Positions 1 to 5,612 of a stretch of 5,620 nucleotides of DNA are shown piece after piece. The position numbers and the translations under genes are program-made. Position 1 is the stretch's first letter; each line of letters begins with the position of its first letter. The notes beneath the pieces are model-generated. The model was not told where the DNA came from and made no database searches. It saw only the letters and a program-made list of their open reading frames with translations. Location: the NCBI GenBank assembly GCA_016278415.1, contig JADQBV010000333.1:1-5620 (forward strand), in the 5' to 3' direction. This DNA comes from Halanaerobiales bacterium. Lineage in GTDB: Bacteria > Bacillota_F > Halanaerobiia > Halanaerobiales > DTU029.

Positions 1-101
1 GGCTGGTTGGACGGCAACGAGAGATTAACAATGAGATTTATAAATATTTAGTTAATAAATCTAAGTTAGCAGAAAAAGAAATACAAGGGATTATAAGTTA
101 A
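1..101 (+). CDS. 3' end of an unrecognised plus-strand gene (partial)
   Basis: An open frame enters from the left edge and reads 32 codons in frame 3 before a TAA at 99-101; the other two plus frames stop within the first 51 bases. The peptide begins LVGRQREINNEIYKYLVNKS and ends KEIQGIIS. It is rich in Lys, Glu and Ile and looks like a helical C-terminal tail. I do not recognise the family. That the frame is genuinely coding is supported by a hairpin starting 11 bases after the stop, which fits the 3' end of a transcription unit. The next gene (207-1007) is convergent. Only the tail is visible, so no function is assigned. Confidence 0.5.
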   Translation, partial: LVGRQREINNEIYKYLVNKSKLAEKEIQGIIS

Positions 102-111
102 GGCATACAAA

Positions 112-142
112 GCCCTGTACATCAATTGCTGATATACAGGGC
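112..142. terminator. Hairpin between convergent genes, probable bidirectional terminator
   Basis: GCCCTGTA (112-119) pairs perfectly with TACAGGGC (135-142). After one C/A mismatch the stem continues with ATCA (121-124) and TGAT (130-133) around a 5-base loop. It sits 10 bases behind the plus-strand stop and 64 bases behind the minus-strand stop at 207. Neither side has a long uninterrupted T tract: the plus side is followed by GAATAATAC and the minus side by TTTGTATG. Termination in both directions is therefore likely from position but not textbook. Confidence 0.6.
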
Positions 143-206
143 GAATAATACAATTATTTATATTTAATTATTTATATTAAATTATTACACTTTGTTAGCT
201 TTACAT

Positions 207-1007
207 CTATTGTTCTATTATCTCCATATCTTTCCCCATAATCAAAAACTCAGGTGCAGTTATGTAGGACTCAGAAATGCTATCCCCATTCTCCACTATC
301 TTTTTGATATTAATAACTCCTATACTGGCATCAACCGATTCCTCTACCTTAAATTCAAATAGTGCTCCTCTAGGTAATACCTTAATTAAGGTGCCTTTAT
401 TGTCATTTGAATTATTAATATAATTTAATCCTAAATTATTAATACCTAGAAATACTAATTCTTCTGTATTATCGGTACCTTTAACGGTGTATTTATTGTC
501 AACATTAAAATATGTCTCTATACCATTTTTAAAACTACTACTCCCAAGTAAATAAAGATATCCAGTAGTTCCAGACTCTATCAGAAAATCAGCAAATCCA
601 TAATTAAGTTCTCCTGTAATATCTTGAACCTTTATACTGCTTAGTATTTCAGAAAATTCCTTAATATAGATATATTCAGCAGATAATTTGATATTTTTAT
701 TTGTGTATATATTCTCTGGTACAATAAGATTTTTAACAACTACTGATCTTGCAGGTACTGTCACACCACTAAAATACTGTGCCACTGCTTGATCATTATA
801 ATAATTACCTGTTCCAACTGTAAAGATTCTTTTACTATTAGAACTATTAGCAACAGCCAACCTTACCACATTGCCATTTTCCCAGGCAATACCAACAATT
901 TTCGATTCATTACTGCCCACAGAATCATCTGCCTGAGCAAGTATAGTCATCGAAATAAATACTATAAGCAATAATACCAATAATATAACTTTTTGATGTT
1001 TAAAAAT
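207..1007 (-). CDS. Exported beta-rich protein of unknown function (ATT start proposed)
   Basis: Not a family I recognise. From the proposed ATT start (1005-1007) the product is 266 residues. Residues 1-26 form a classic Sec signal peptide: a short basic stretch MFKHQKV, a Leu/Ile/Val core, then AQA before DDS, a good signal peptidase I site. The mature protein has no cysteine and no further membrane segment, and alternates short hydrophobic strands with Asn/Ser/Gly turns, which suggests two beta-sandwich domains (roughly residues 35-115 and 130-245). Both have an Asn/Ser-rich turn followed by a VPARS- or LPRGA-type strand start. The first in-frame conventional start, TTG at 980, has no ribosome binding site and would remove the basic end of the signal peptide. 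The ATT lies 9 bases after AAGGGAG, and a TAA at 1008-1010 closes the frame upstream. The gene is separated from the protease pair by a terminator, so it is probably transcribed alone. It is likely secreted or cell-wall associated. Confidence 0.8.
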   Translation of the reverse strand: MFKHQKVILLVLLLIVFISMTILAQADDSVGSNESKIVGIAWENGNVVRLAVANSSNSKRIFTVGTGNYYNDQAVAQYFSGVTVPARSVVVKNLIVPENIYTNKNIKLSAEYIYIKEFSEILSSIKVQDITGELNYGFADFLIESGTTGYLYLLGSSSFKNGIETYFNVDNKYTVKGTDNTEELVFLGINNLGLNYINNSNDNKGTLIKVLPRGALFEFKVEESVDASIGVINIKKIVENGDSISESYITAPEFLIMGKDMEIIEQ

Positions 1008-1016
1008 TTAAATCAT

Positions 1017-1023
1017 CTCCCTT
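1017..1023 (-). promoter_or_regulatory. Ribosome binding site that decides the ATT start
   Basis: The minus strand reads AAGGGAG, then nine bases (ATGATTTAA), then ATT TTT AAA CAT. The ATG inside the spacer directly abuts the binding site and its frame stops after two codons, so it cannot start the gene. The TTG at 980 is too far away to use this site. The protease gene has the same layout: AAGGGAG, nine bases, then ATG TTT AAA TAT. Confidence 0.65.
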
Positions 1024-1036
1024 TGTAATAACTAAT

Positions 1037-1092
1037 TCTTACAGCCATACCAGCCTTCATCTTTATTATCTATTTATGTAAGAAAGTATGGC
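1037..1092 (-). promoter_or_regulatory. Structured leader candidate with overlapping inverted repeats
   Basis: Read on the minus strand, GCCATAC (1092-1086) pairs with GTATGGC (1050-1044), extendable by an outer G-U pair. TCTTAC (1083-1078) pairs with GTAAGA (1042-1037). The arms occur in the order A, B, A', B', so the two helices are interleaved and not nested: either a pseudoknot or mutually exclusive folds. The element lies directly in front of the ribosome binding site at 1017-1023, where a fold could affect translation. It matches no riboswitch consensus I recognise, and helices of 6-7 pairs can arise by chance in a gap this size. Confidence 0.35.
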
Positions 1093-1125
1093 CCCTAGTA
1101 GTTATGTTTATTGATCTCCTAAATT

Positions 1126-1154
1126 ATTATACTAAATGTTAACATATAATCATA
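1126..1154 (-). promoter_or_regulatory. Candidate promoter of the ATT-start gene
   Basis: A perfect TATAAT (minus strand, 1131-1126) lies 17 bases from a poor -35 match, TATGAT (1154-1149). Transcription would begin near 1119, giving a leader of about 110 bases that contains the inverted repeats at 1037-1092. The DNA is very AT-rich, so a perfect -10 box alone is weak evidence. A promoter in this gap is nevertheless expected, because the preceding operon is terminated. Confidence 0.35.
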
Positions 1155-1315
1155 TTAGTTATATAGTTCTACACATTTTAATATAATCCTGCAAATTACC
1201 TATTTTTATTAAAAAATATTCTATAACAGATTAATATAGTGTATTACTAAGTACTTACAGATTTTTATTTTTTAAAAAATACTGTCATTTGCCTAAATGA
1301 TTTTTACTTCTCAAA

Positions 1316-1354
1316 ATATAACCTCCCTGAATGCTCTACTCAGGGAGGTTATAT
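1316..1354 (-). terminator. Rho-independent terminator of the protease/OB operon
   Basis: A perfect 15-base-pair inverted repeat: the right arm TCAGGGAGGTTATAT (1340-1354) complements 1316-1330, with a 9-base loop. The core contains seven consecutive pairs rich in G-C (CCTCCCTG with CAGGGAGG). On the minus strand the stem runs into TATATTTTGAG, a short U-rich exit. It begins about 88 bases behind the stop codon at 1442, and no gene on the other strand needs it. Confidence 0.8.
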
Positions 1355-1361
1355 CAAGAGA

Positions 1362-1393
1362 GAAAGCAGTTCAGTTCTTAACGAACTACTTTC
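1362..1393 (-). repeat. Second 3' hairpin ahead of the terminator
   Basis: GAAAGCAGTTC (1362-1372) faces GAACTACTTTC (1383-1393). The single mismatch in the DNA becomes a U-G pair in RNA made from the minus strand, giving an 11-pair stem with a 10-base loop. In plus-strand RNA the same position would be an unpaired C/A. The hairpin lies between the OB-like gene's stop and the terminator, and no U tract follows it. It may be a processing or 3'-stabilising structure rather than a terminator. Confidence 0.45.
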
Positions 1394-1441
1394 ATTTTAA
1401 TATTCTTTTCATAATCATATGAATTTGAATACTTTGAAACA

Positions 1442-1978
1442 TTATTCGTGCTTGATAACCTTATATCCTTCTACCCTTATTTTACTATAATGATCTCCAT
1501 ATGTTTCAATTTCTCCAAATAACAGCAACTTTGCATAATCAAATTTTCCTAAGTCTAATTCTTTGAAATTAGTAATCTCATATATATTCTGTTGCTCATC
1601 GATTAAAACATAGGAATTACCAGCACTATATATTGTACCTAGAGCCCATTGCTCTTCTCTTTCATTTCCTGAACTTATAAGCGAATAGTCTAAAACCTCA
1701 ATATTACCGCTTGTATTAGGAAAAAAAGAGTTTGTTACTTTCCCTGTAACTAGTACTTTACCTTTTTGTAATTTGTTTATTTCTCTAGCTAAATCACCAG
1801 ACAATGTAAAGATTTTATCTTGATCAGTAACCAAGATTGTCTTAAGCAATGGAGAAGTCCCCATCATGCTAACTTGACCTGTAAGAGTTGTAAAGTATAC
1901 ATTATTATCTGCTAATACTGGAAACTGAGAAAACAGTGCTATAACTATTATTAAAACTCCAACCATTTTAATTTTCAT
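1442..1978 (-). CDS. Small exported protein with two tandem OB-like halves
   Basis: The product is 178 residues. Residues 1-23 are a Sec signal peptide (MKIK, hydrophobic core, then VLA before DNN). The mature protein has no cysteine and no lipobox, so it should be released or held non-covalently outside the membrane. It falls into two similar halves, residues 32-101 and 112-175. Each starts with a G-x-[VI] strand (LTGQV, ALGTI), passes through a short strand pair (ILVTDQDKIFTL, YVLIDEQQNIYEI), then a strand ending in a conserved Gly (VLVTGKV, LLLFGEI), and closes with an I-x-V-x-x-Y strand (IEVLDYSLI, IRVEGYKVI). This is the look of a small OB-like barrel; the fold is inferred, and the ligand is unknown. 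I chose ATG 1978 and not ATG 1996: the signal peptide starts naturally there and AGGTG lies 8 bases upstream, whereas 1996 has no site. The start is 11 bases behind the protease stop, so the pair is probably one operon. Confidence 0.85.
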   Translation of the reverse strand: MKIKMVGVLIIVIALFSQFPVLADNNVYFTTLTGQVSMMGTSPLLKTILVTDQDKIFTLSGDLAREINKLQKGKVLVTGKVTNSFFPNTSGNIEVLDYSLISSGNEREEQWALGTIYSAGNSYVLIDEQQNIYEITNFKELDLGKFDYAKLLLFGEIETYGDHYSKIRVEGYKVIKHE

Positions 1979-1986
1979 GTCTTTCA

Positions 1987-1991
1987 CACCT
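1987..1991 (-). promoter_or_regulatory. Ribosome binding site overlapping the protease stop codon
   Basis: The minus strand reads TAGGTGTGAAAGACATG. The last two bases of the protease TAG stop are the first two of the AGGTG binding site, which stands 8 bases before the ATG at 1978. Ribosomes finishing the protease would uncover or re-use this site, suggesting coupled translation of the two genes. Confidence 0.6.
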
Positions 1992-3681
1992 ACCATTTCA
2001 ATGATTTCATCCTAAATTGACCTGCAGTAGAAGCGTTCTCTACTGTCAAATTAATATCTGAACCAGTACCTGAATTAGTATTAAAGTAATACAAACCCCA
2101 TCCTTTTACGTTAATATTTTCGACATATTGATTTGGTAGCAGATCTAGTTCATATACTTCTGGCAGAGTAATAGATGTATATTTGTACTTACTAAAGCCC
2201 TGACCTTTACCTGTGAAATATACAGCTAATGCCCAGTCTTCAAATAGCTGTCTAAATGATAAACCAGTATAATCCTCTATGTCTTCCCTTGGGGATTTTG
2301 GAGATGTATTTAGATATGTAATGAAATCTTCTCCATACCGATCCATTAGATATCTGACAAATAAATAAGAAGCAGCATAATTTCCATCAGTTTGTCCTAT
2401 TTCTCCCCAAACTATTAAAGACGTTTCTTCAGGCCATAATAAATAACCATTAATTAACTTAGTTACACTTGTATTACCTTGTTCATATCCATAACCTGTG
2501 AAATCTTGTGCTAACATAGCAAAACCTTCATTTAACCATGTATCATCGATAACAGGAGTCCCACTTAATACTTTCTCATTATAATAGATCATATGCTGAA
2601 ACTCATGGGCTAAAACAGTATATATGTAATCACCTTGATCATATCCCACGTAAAATGCTTTTCTTTCGTTAGATATAGGTAGTTCATTAGTATTCTCATA
2701 CAAATCAGAGGATATAAAATACCCTCCTACACCATCTGGCATATCAGCCAATACAATATTGATCTTTTCCCCATTTACTGCAATTGCTGGGAAGGTGCTA
2801 GCATTAGGTTCACGACCAAAATAAGCCAAATCAGTGGGTCTTATACTATCTTCAAACTGAGTTATTAAATTATTAATATCAATAGTTTCAGTTAGGGCAA
2901 CACTACTATCTAGCCACACTAGAGTATTATCCCCTATCGCTTGTAATTTTACTTCCACACTATCAAAAGCGGCATCAAAATTAGTCGCAGAAGGATCTAC
3001 TAGAACAGAAAAACTCTCTGTATCACCAACTTGAGGTGCATATTTTGGTACATTTTGCTGATATTGTATCTCTCCATAATTATGTTCTCTTAATGTTTTT
3101 CTCTCAATATCACGCAGGTAAGAGTCAAAATTATGCTTACTAGTAATACTATACTGACTATTGTTAGTCATACCTTTTCTTGAATTATTACTAACAGCAC
3201 TTTGTATATTATTACTAACTTCAAATCTCCCTATTGTATGTGTTGTCCCTGTATCATCCAGAGGAAAGAAAACAGTTACAAGATTATCACTTGAATTAAA
3301 ATTCGAGATAGTTGTAGTCCCATTTCCAGTACTAGAAAGATCAAGAGAGCCACCTTCTAAAAAATTTGCAATTATATTAATGTTACTATTAACATTAACT
3401 TGGATATTACTATTATAACTATCTAAGTAACCAGACCAGTTAAGGAATGAAGCTCCTGCATCGGGCAAAGCAGTAAGACTTACAACACTTCCTGCTTTAT
3501 ATTGTTCTTGATCAGGATCCTTAACAACACTTCCAGTTCCTGGACCATCAAAAGCAATATTTAAATCATAATATGTTGTCTCACTACCATCACTTCCACC
3601 ACTAGAAGAACAAGCTGCAAAAATAACCATAAATAAAATAATAAGTGTTAAAAAACCAAATCTCCTTAAATATTTAAACAT
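1990..3681 (-). CDS. Surface lipoprotein metallopeptidase, M30 (hyicolysin-like), with InlB-B-like repeat
   Basis: Predicted cell-surface zinc protease of 563 residues. Residues 1-24 are a lipoprotein signal peptide: basic start (MFKYLRR), hydrophobic core, lipobox FAAC with Cys24 as the lipidation site, followed by a Ser/Gly tether. Phe at -3 is a less usual lipobox residue. Cys24 is the only cysteine. Residues about 37-110 form a divergent InlB B-type beta repeat, with GTGSV, Y-x-AGS-x-V-x-L and F-x-x-W motifs. After a less recognisable stretch, the catalytic domain spans roughly 210-510. It has HEFQH at 359-363 (two zinc-binding His and the catalytic Glu) and WLNEG with Glu385 as the likely third ligand, 21 residues after the second His. 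HEFQHM followed by WLNEG is typical of peptidase family M30. The C-terminal 50 residues look like a small beta domain. I prefer ATG 3681 to ATG 3687: AAGGGAGG stands 8 bases before 3681 but only 2 before 3687. The substrate is unknown. The next gene follows by 11 bases. Confidence 0.88.
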   Translation of the reverse strand: MFKYLRRFGFLTLIILFMVIFAACSSSGGSDGSETTYYDLNIAFDGPGTGSVVKDPDQEQYKAGSVVSLTALPDAGASFLNWSGYLDSYNSNIQVNVNSNINIIANFLEGGSLDLSSTGNGTTTISNFNSSDNLVTVFFPLDDTGTTHTIGRFEVSNNIQSAVSNNSRKGMTNNSQYSITSKHNFDSYLRDIERKTLREHNYGEIQYQQNVPKYAPQVGDTESFSVLVDPSATNFDAAFDSVEVKLQAIGDNTLVWLDSSVALTETIDINNLITQFEDSIRPTDLAYFGREPNASTFPAIAVNGEKINIVLADMPDGVGGYFISSDLYENTNELPISNERKAFYVGYDQGDYIYTVLAHEFQHMIYYNEKVLSGTPVIDDTWLNEGFAMLAQDFTGYGYEQGNTSVTKLINGYLLWPEETSLIVWGEIGQTDGNYAASYLFVRYLMDRYGEDFITYLNTSPKSPREDIEDYTGLSFRQLFEDWALAVYFTGKGQGFSKYKYTSITLPEVYELDLLPNQYVENINVKGWGLYYFNTNSGTGSDINLTVENASTAGQFRMKSLKW

Positions 3682-3689
3682 TAACATTA

Positions 3690-3697
3690 CCTCCCTT
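3690..3697 (-). promoter_or_regulatory. Strong ribosome binding site of the protease gene
   Basis: AAGGGAGG on the minus strand is followed by TA and the first ATG (3687), then two codons later by a second ATG (3681). The 8-base spacing to the second ATG is in the normal range, while 2 bases to the first is too short. This decides the start in favour of 3681. Confidence 0.75.
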
Positions 3698-3698
3698 A

Positions 3699-3727
3699 AT
3701 TATGTATATATTACTAAATTATTTCAA
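3699..3727 (-). promoter_or_regulatory. Candidate promoter A of the protease operon
   Basis: TTGAAA (3727-3722) and CATAAT (3704-3699) on the minus strand each match the sigma-A consensus in five of six positions, with a 17-base spacer. The drawback is position: transcription would begin near 3692, inside the ribosome binding site. This makes it doubtful despite the good match. Confidence 0.25.
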
Positions 3728-3741
3728 CAATAAATATACAA

Positions 3742-3782
3742 TTCCTTCTTTTTTTTTGATTAATTAAAGAAAAAAGAAGGAA
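3742..3782 (-). repeat. Polypyrimidine/polypurine hairpin ahead of the protease gene
   Basis: TTCCTTCTTTTTT (3742-3754) pairs perfectly over 13 bases with AAAAAAGAAGGAA (3770-3782) around a 15-base loop. One arm is all pyrimidine and the other all purine. No T tract follows on the minus strand (TTGTATATT), so it is not a standard terminator. It is either a second block behind pgcA or a 5' stem of the protease transcript. Confidence 0.5.
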
Positions 3783-3786
3783 AAGT

Positions 3787-3815
3787 AATATAATCGCGAC
3801 AAATCCCCCTAACAA
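3787..3815 (-). promoter_or_regulatory. Candidate promoter B of the protease operon
   Basis: TTGTTA (3815-3810) and TATATT (3792-3787) are separated by 17 bases on the minus strand, matching consensus in four and five of six positions. The start would fall near 3780, giving a leader of about 100 bases that opens with most of the hairpin at 3742-3782. The -35 box lies partly in the loop of the hairpin behind pgcA, a compact terminator-then-promoter layout. Such matches are common in AT-rich DNA. Confidence 0.3.
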
Positions 3816-3831
3816 TCGTCTAGGGGGATTT
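3801..3831 (-). terminator. Terminator hairpin behind pgcA
   Basis: AAATCCCCCTA (3801-3811) and TAGGGGGATTT (3821-3831) form a perfect 11-pair stem with five consecutive G-C pairs and a 9-base loop, 35 bases behind the pgcA stop. On the minus strand the stem ends in ATTT and is followed by GTCGCG, so the U tract is only three bases. The plus-strand exit (ATTTCTTTAAATT) is more U-rich, yet no plus-strand gene leads into it. Some read-through from pgcA into the protease operon is therefore possible. Confidence 0.65.
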
Positions 3832-3866
3832 CTTTAAATTATATTCATTTTATAATATTATCAACC

Positions 3867-5612
3867 TTAAACCTCATCCAATATCTCATTAACCTCACCA
3901 AGGAATTTAGACTTAAGATTAGCCAACTTCTCTTCAGCTATTTCAGCAGTATCTCCCTCAACCATAAAATAAATCTTCAATTTAGGTTCAGTACCTGAAG
4001 GTCTTATTGTTAAAACACTATTGTCTTCCAATCTATACTGTAGCACATTAGATTCAGGTAAGTCAATATCACTTTCTTCCCCAGTCTGGTAATTATAAGA
4101 TATACTTTCCTGGTAATCACTATATTGAACAACCTTAATACCACAGAAACTATCTGGTCTATCCTGACGAAGTTTAGCCAGTGTTTTTCCTATTTTTTCC
4201 TGACCTTCCTTACCCTCTAAGCGAATAGAAGAAAGATCTTCTCTATGATAACCGTATTTCTCCATCAGTTCTGTTAATTTTTCATATATTGTAAGCCCCT
4301 GCTCTTTATAATATAATGCCATGACAGCTATTAAAGCTGCAGCAACAACAGCGTCTTTATCTCGAGCATAGGTACCTGCTAAATATCCATAACTTTCTTC
4401 AAATCCAAAGATAAATGTCTTACTACCCTTTTCTTCGAACTCCCTTATCTTCTCACCTATAAATTTAAAGCCAGTCAATACATCCATAACCTCAATATCA
4501 AAGTCATCAGTCAGCTTTCTAATCATTTCAGTAGTTACTATTGTTTTAATAATAACAGCATCTTCAGGTAGTTTATTTGCTTTATTTAGTTGATCCAACA
4601 AATATTCACTAATTAGAACCCCAACTTGATTGCCTGTTAAAGCCTGGTATTGCCCATCTTGATCTTTGACCACTATTCCCAATCTATCTGAATCAGGGTC
4701 TGTACCCATTATTAAGTCAGAATTATACTCTTCTGCCATATCTAAAGCCATTTTAAAGGCTGAAAAGTCTTCTGGGTTGGGACTTTTAACTGTAGGGAAG
4801 TCAGAATCAGGCTCTGCCTGTTCTTTAACTATATGAACGTTCTTAAACCCTAATTCATCTAGGGCCCTTCTTACAGGCTTATTTCCTGTTCCATGGAGTG
4901 GTGTATAGATAATTGATATATCATCACCTTTATTACCTGCAATCTCCCTATTTGGTATCACCTTTAACATTTCTTCCATATATCTATCATCAATTTCTTT
5001 TCCTATAATCTCAAGTAATTCTTCATCCTTAGCCTCATCTTCTGAAATCCTTTTAACAAGATCAAAATCATCTATTTCATTAATTTCTGCAATAATTTCT
5101 TTGGCCTGTTCAGGAATTACCTGTCCACCATCTTCCCAATATACTTTATAACCATTATATTCTGGTGGATTATGACTGGCTGTAATTACAATCCCACCTA
5201 TAGCTCCCAGTTCCCTAACGGCAAAAGATAGTTCTGGTACAGGGCGTAGTTCATCAAACAAATATGCCTTAATGCCATTACCAGCTAATACAAGAGCAAC
5301 CTCTAAGGCAAATTCAGGAGATTTATGCCGTGAATCAAAAGCAATTACAACTCCCCGTCCTCTTCCGTCATCACTATAGTTTATTATGTAATTAGCCAGA
5401 CCTTGAGTGGCTTTCCTGATGATATATTTGTTCATACGGTTGGTACCAGCACCAATAACACCCCGCATACCACCAGTTCCAAAGTTCAGGTCTCTATAAA
5501 ACCTGTCCTCTATTTCTTTCTCATCTTCCTGTATATTTCTTAATTCTTCTTTGGTCTCTTCATCAAAATAATCACTTAAGAGCCATTCCTTATACTTTGA
5601 CATATAATTCAA
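3867..5612 (-). CDS. pgcA: Phosphoglucomutase / phospho-sugar mutase (PgcA type)
   Basis: Cytoplasmic alpha-D-phosphohexomutase that interconverts glucose 1-phosphate and glucose 6-phosphate, linking glycolysis to nucleotide-sugar, glycolipid and storage-glucan synthesis. The 581-residue length equals that of Bacillus subtilis PgcA as I recall it, and the sequence follows it end to end. All four family landmarks are present in order: TASHNP with the phosphoryl-carrying Ser146; the magnesium loop DPDSDR at 305-310 (Ser replaces the commoner Ala at a non-ligand position); the sugar-binding GFEESYG at 403-409; and the phosphate-binding RPSGTEPK at 537-544. FGTGGMRG near residue 45 is typical of this subgroup. 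The start is TTG at 5612, giving MNYMSKYKEW, which fits the family's M-x-Y start with Trp at position 10. ATG at 5603 is the alternative. Only eight bases lie upstream, with no clear ribosome binding site visible, and the frame is open to the edge, so the exact start is unsettled. Some relatives also accept mannose or ribose phosphates, which sequence alone cannot settle. Confidence 0.96.
   Translation of the reverse strand: MNYMSKYKEWLLSDYFDEETKEELRNIQEDEKEIEDRFYRDLNFGTGGMRGVIGAGTNRMNKYIIRKATQGLANYIINYSDDGRGRGVVIAFDSRHKSPEFALEVALVLAGNGIKAYLFDELRPVPELSFAVRELGAIGGIVITASHNPPEYNGYKVYWEDGGQVIPEQAKEIIAEINEIDDFDLVKRISEDEAKDEELLEIIGKEIDDRYMEEMLKVIPNREIAGNKGDDISIIYTPLHGTGNKPVRRALDELGFKNVHIVKEQAEPDSDFPTVKSPNPEDFSAFKMALDMAEEYNSDLIMGTDPDSDRLGIVVKDQDGQYQALTGNQVGVLISEYLLDQLNKANKLPEDAVIIKTIVTTEMIRKLTDDFDIEVMDVLTGFKFIGEKIREFEEKGSKTFIFGFEESYGYLAGTYARDKDAVVAAALIAVMALYYKEQGLTIYEKLTELMEKYGYHREDLSSIRLEGKEGQEKIGKTLAKLRQDRPDSFCGIKVVQYSDYQESISYNYQTGEESDIDLPESNVLQYRLEDNSVLTIRPSGTEPKLKIYFMVEGDTAEIAEEKLANLKSKFLGEVNEILDEV

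Larger units (their letters stand above)
1008..1441. other. 434-base AT-rich intergenic region
   Basis: This gap separates the OB-like gene from the ATT-start gene, both on the minus strand. Its right part (1316-1393) holds two hairpins belonging to the 3' end of the protease/OB transcript. Its left part (1008-1154) holds a promoter-like -10 box, overlapping inverted repeats and a ribosome binding site for the next gene. The middle (about 1155-1315) is very AT-rich, and I find only weak A/T palindromes there, such as TATTTTTTAAAAAATA at 1266-1281. No open frame in the gap looks like a conserved gene; a 15-codon frame at 1013-1060 is discussed under findings. Confidence 0.7.

Noticed and set aside
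152..178. Direct repeat AATTATTTATATT, two copies with a 14-base period
   Set aside because: It is a pure A/T repeat in a very AT-rich spacer next to a terminator. Two copies are within chance or slippage, and nothing suggests an attachment site or a phage end.
789..974. Plus-strand open frame of 61 codons
   Set aside because: It lies wholly inside the exported-protein gene on the other strand, has no ribosome binding site and gives a low-complexity Ile/Asn/Tyr peptide expected from antisense AT-rich DNA.
207..1010. Pseudogene with a nonsense codon (TAA at 1008-1010 after an ATG at 1014-1016)
   Set aside because: That ATG directly abuts the ribosome binding site, so it is too close to be the natural start. 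The rest of the frame is intact, and the signal peptide is complete without those two codons.
1037..1120. Cyclic-di-GMP (GEMM) riboswitch in front of the exported-protein gene
   Set aside because: Considered because such riboswitches often precede surface-protein genes, but the conserved core (GGCAAAC, GNRA loop, ACGCAAAGC) is not present. Only a generic hairpin can be supported.
1266..1300. Perfect palindrome TATTTTTTAAAAAATA and a TCATTT/AAATGA hairpin followed by T5 on the plus strand
   Set aside because: Both are short, mostly A-T structures in AT-rich DNA. No plus-strand gene ends nearby, so a plus-strand terminator has nothing to terminate.
1990..2010. Frameshift or truncation at the C-terminus of the M30 protein, since the protein ends abruptly in a strand
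   Set aside because: I found no continuation of the protease in another frame. The next gene begins immediately with its own signal peptide and a binding site overlapping the stop, which fits a natural end.
3161..3418. Plus-strand open frame of 85 codons with a Leu-rich product
   Set aside because: It is antisense to the N-terminal part of the M30 lipoprotein. The Leu runs are complements of that gene's Asn/Ser-rich codons, and no initiation signal is present.
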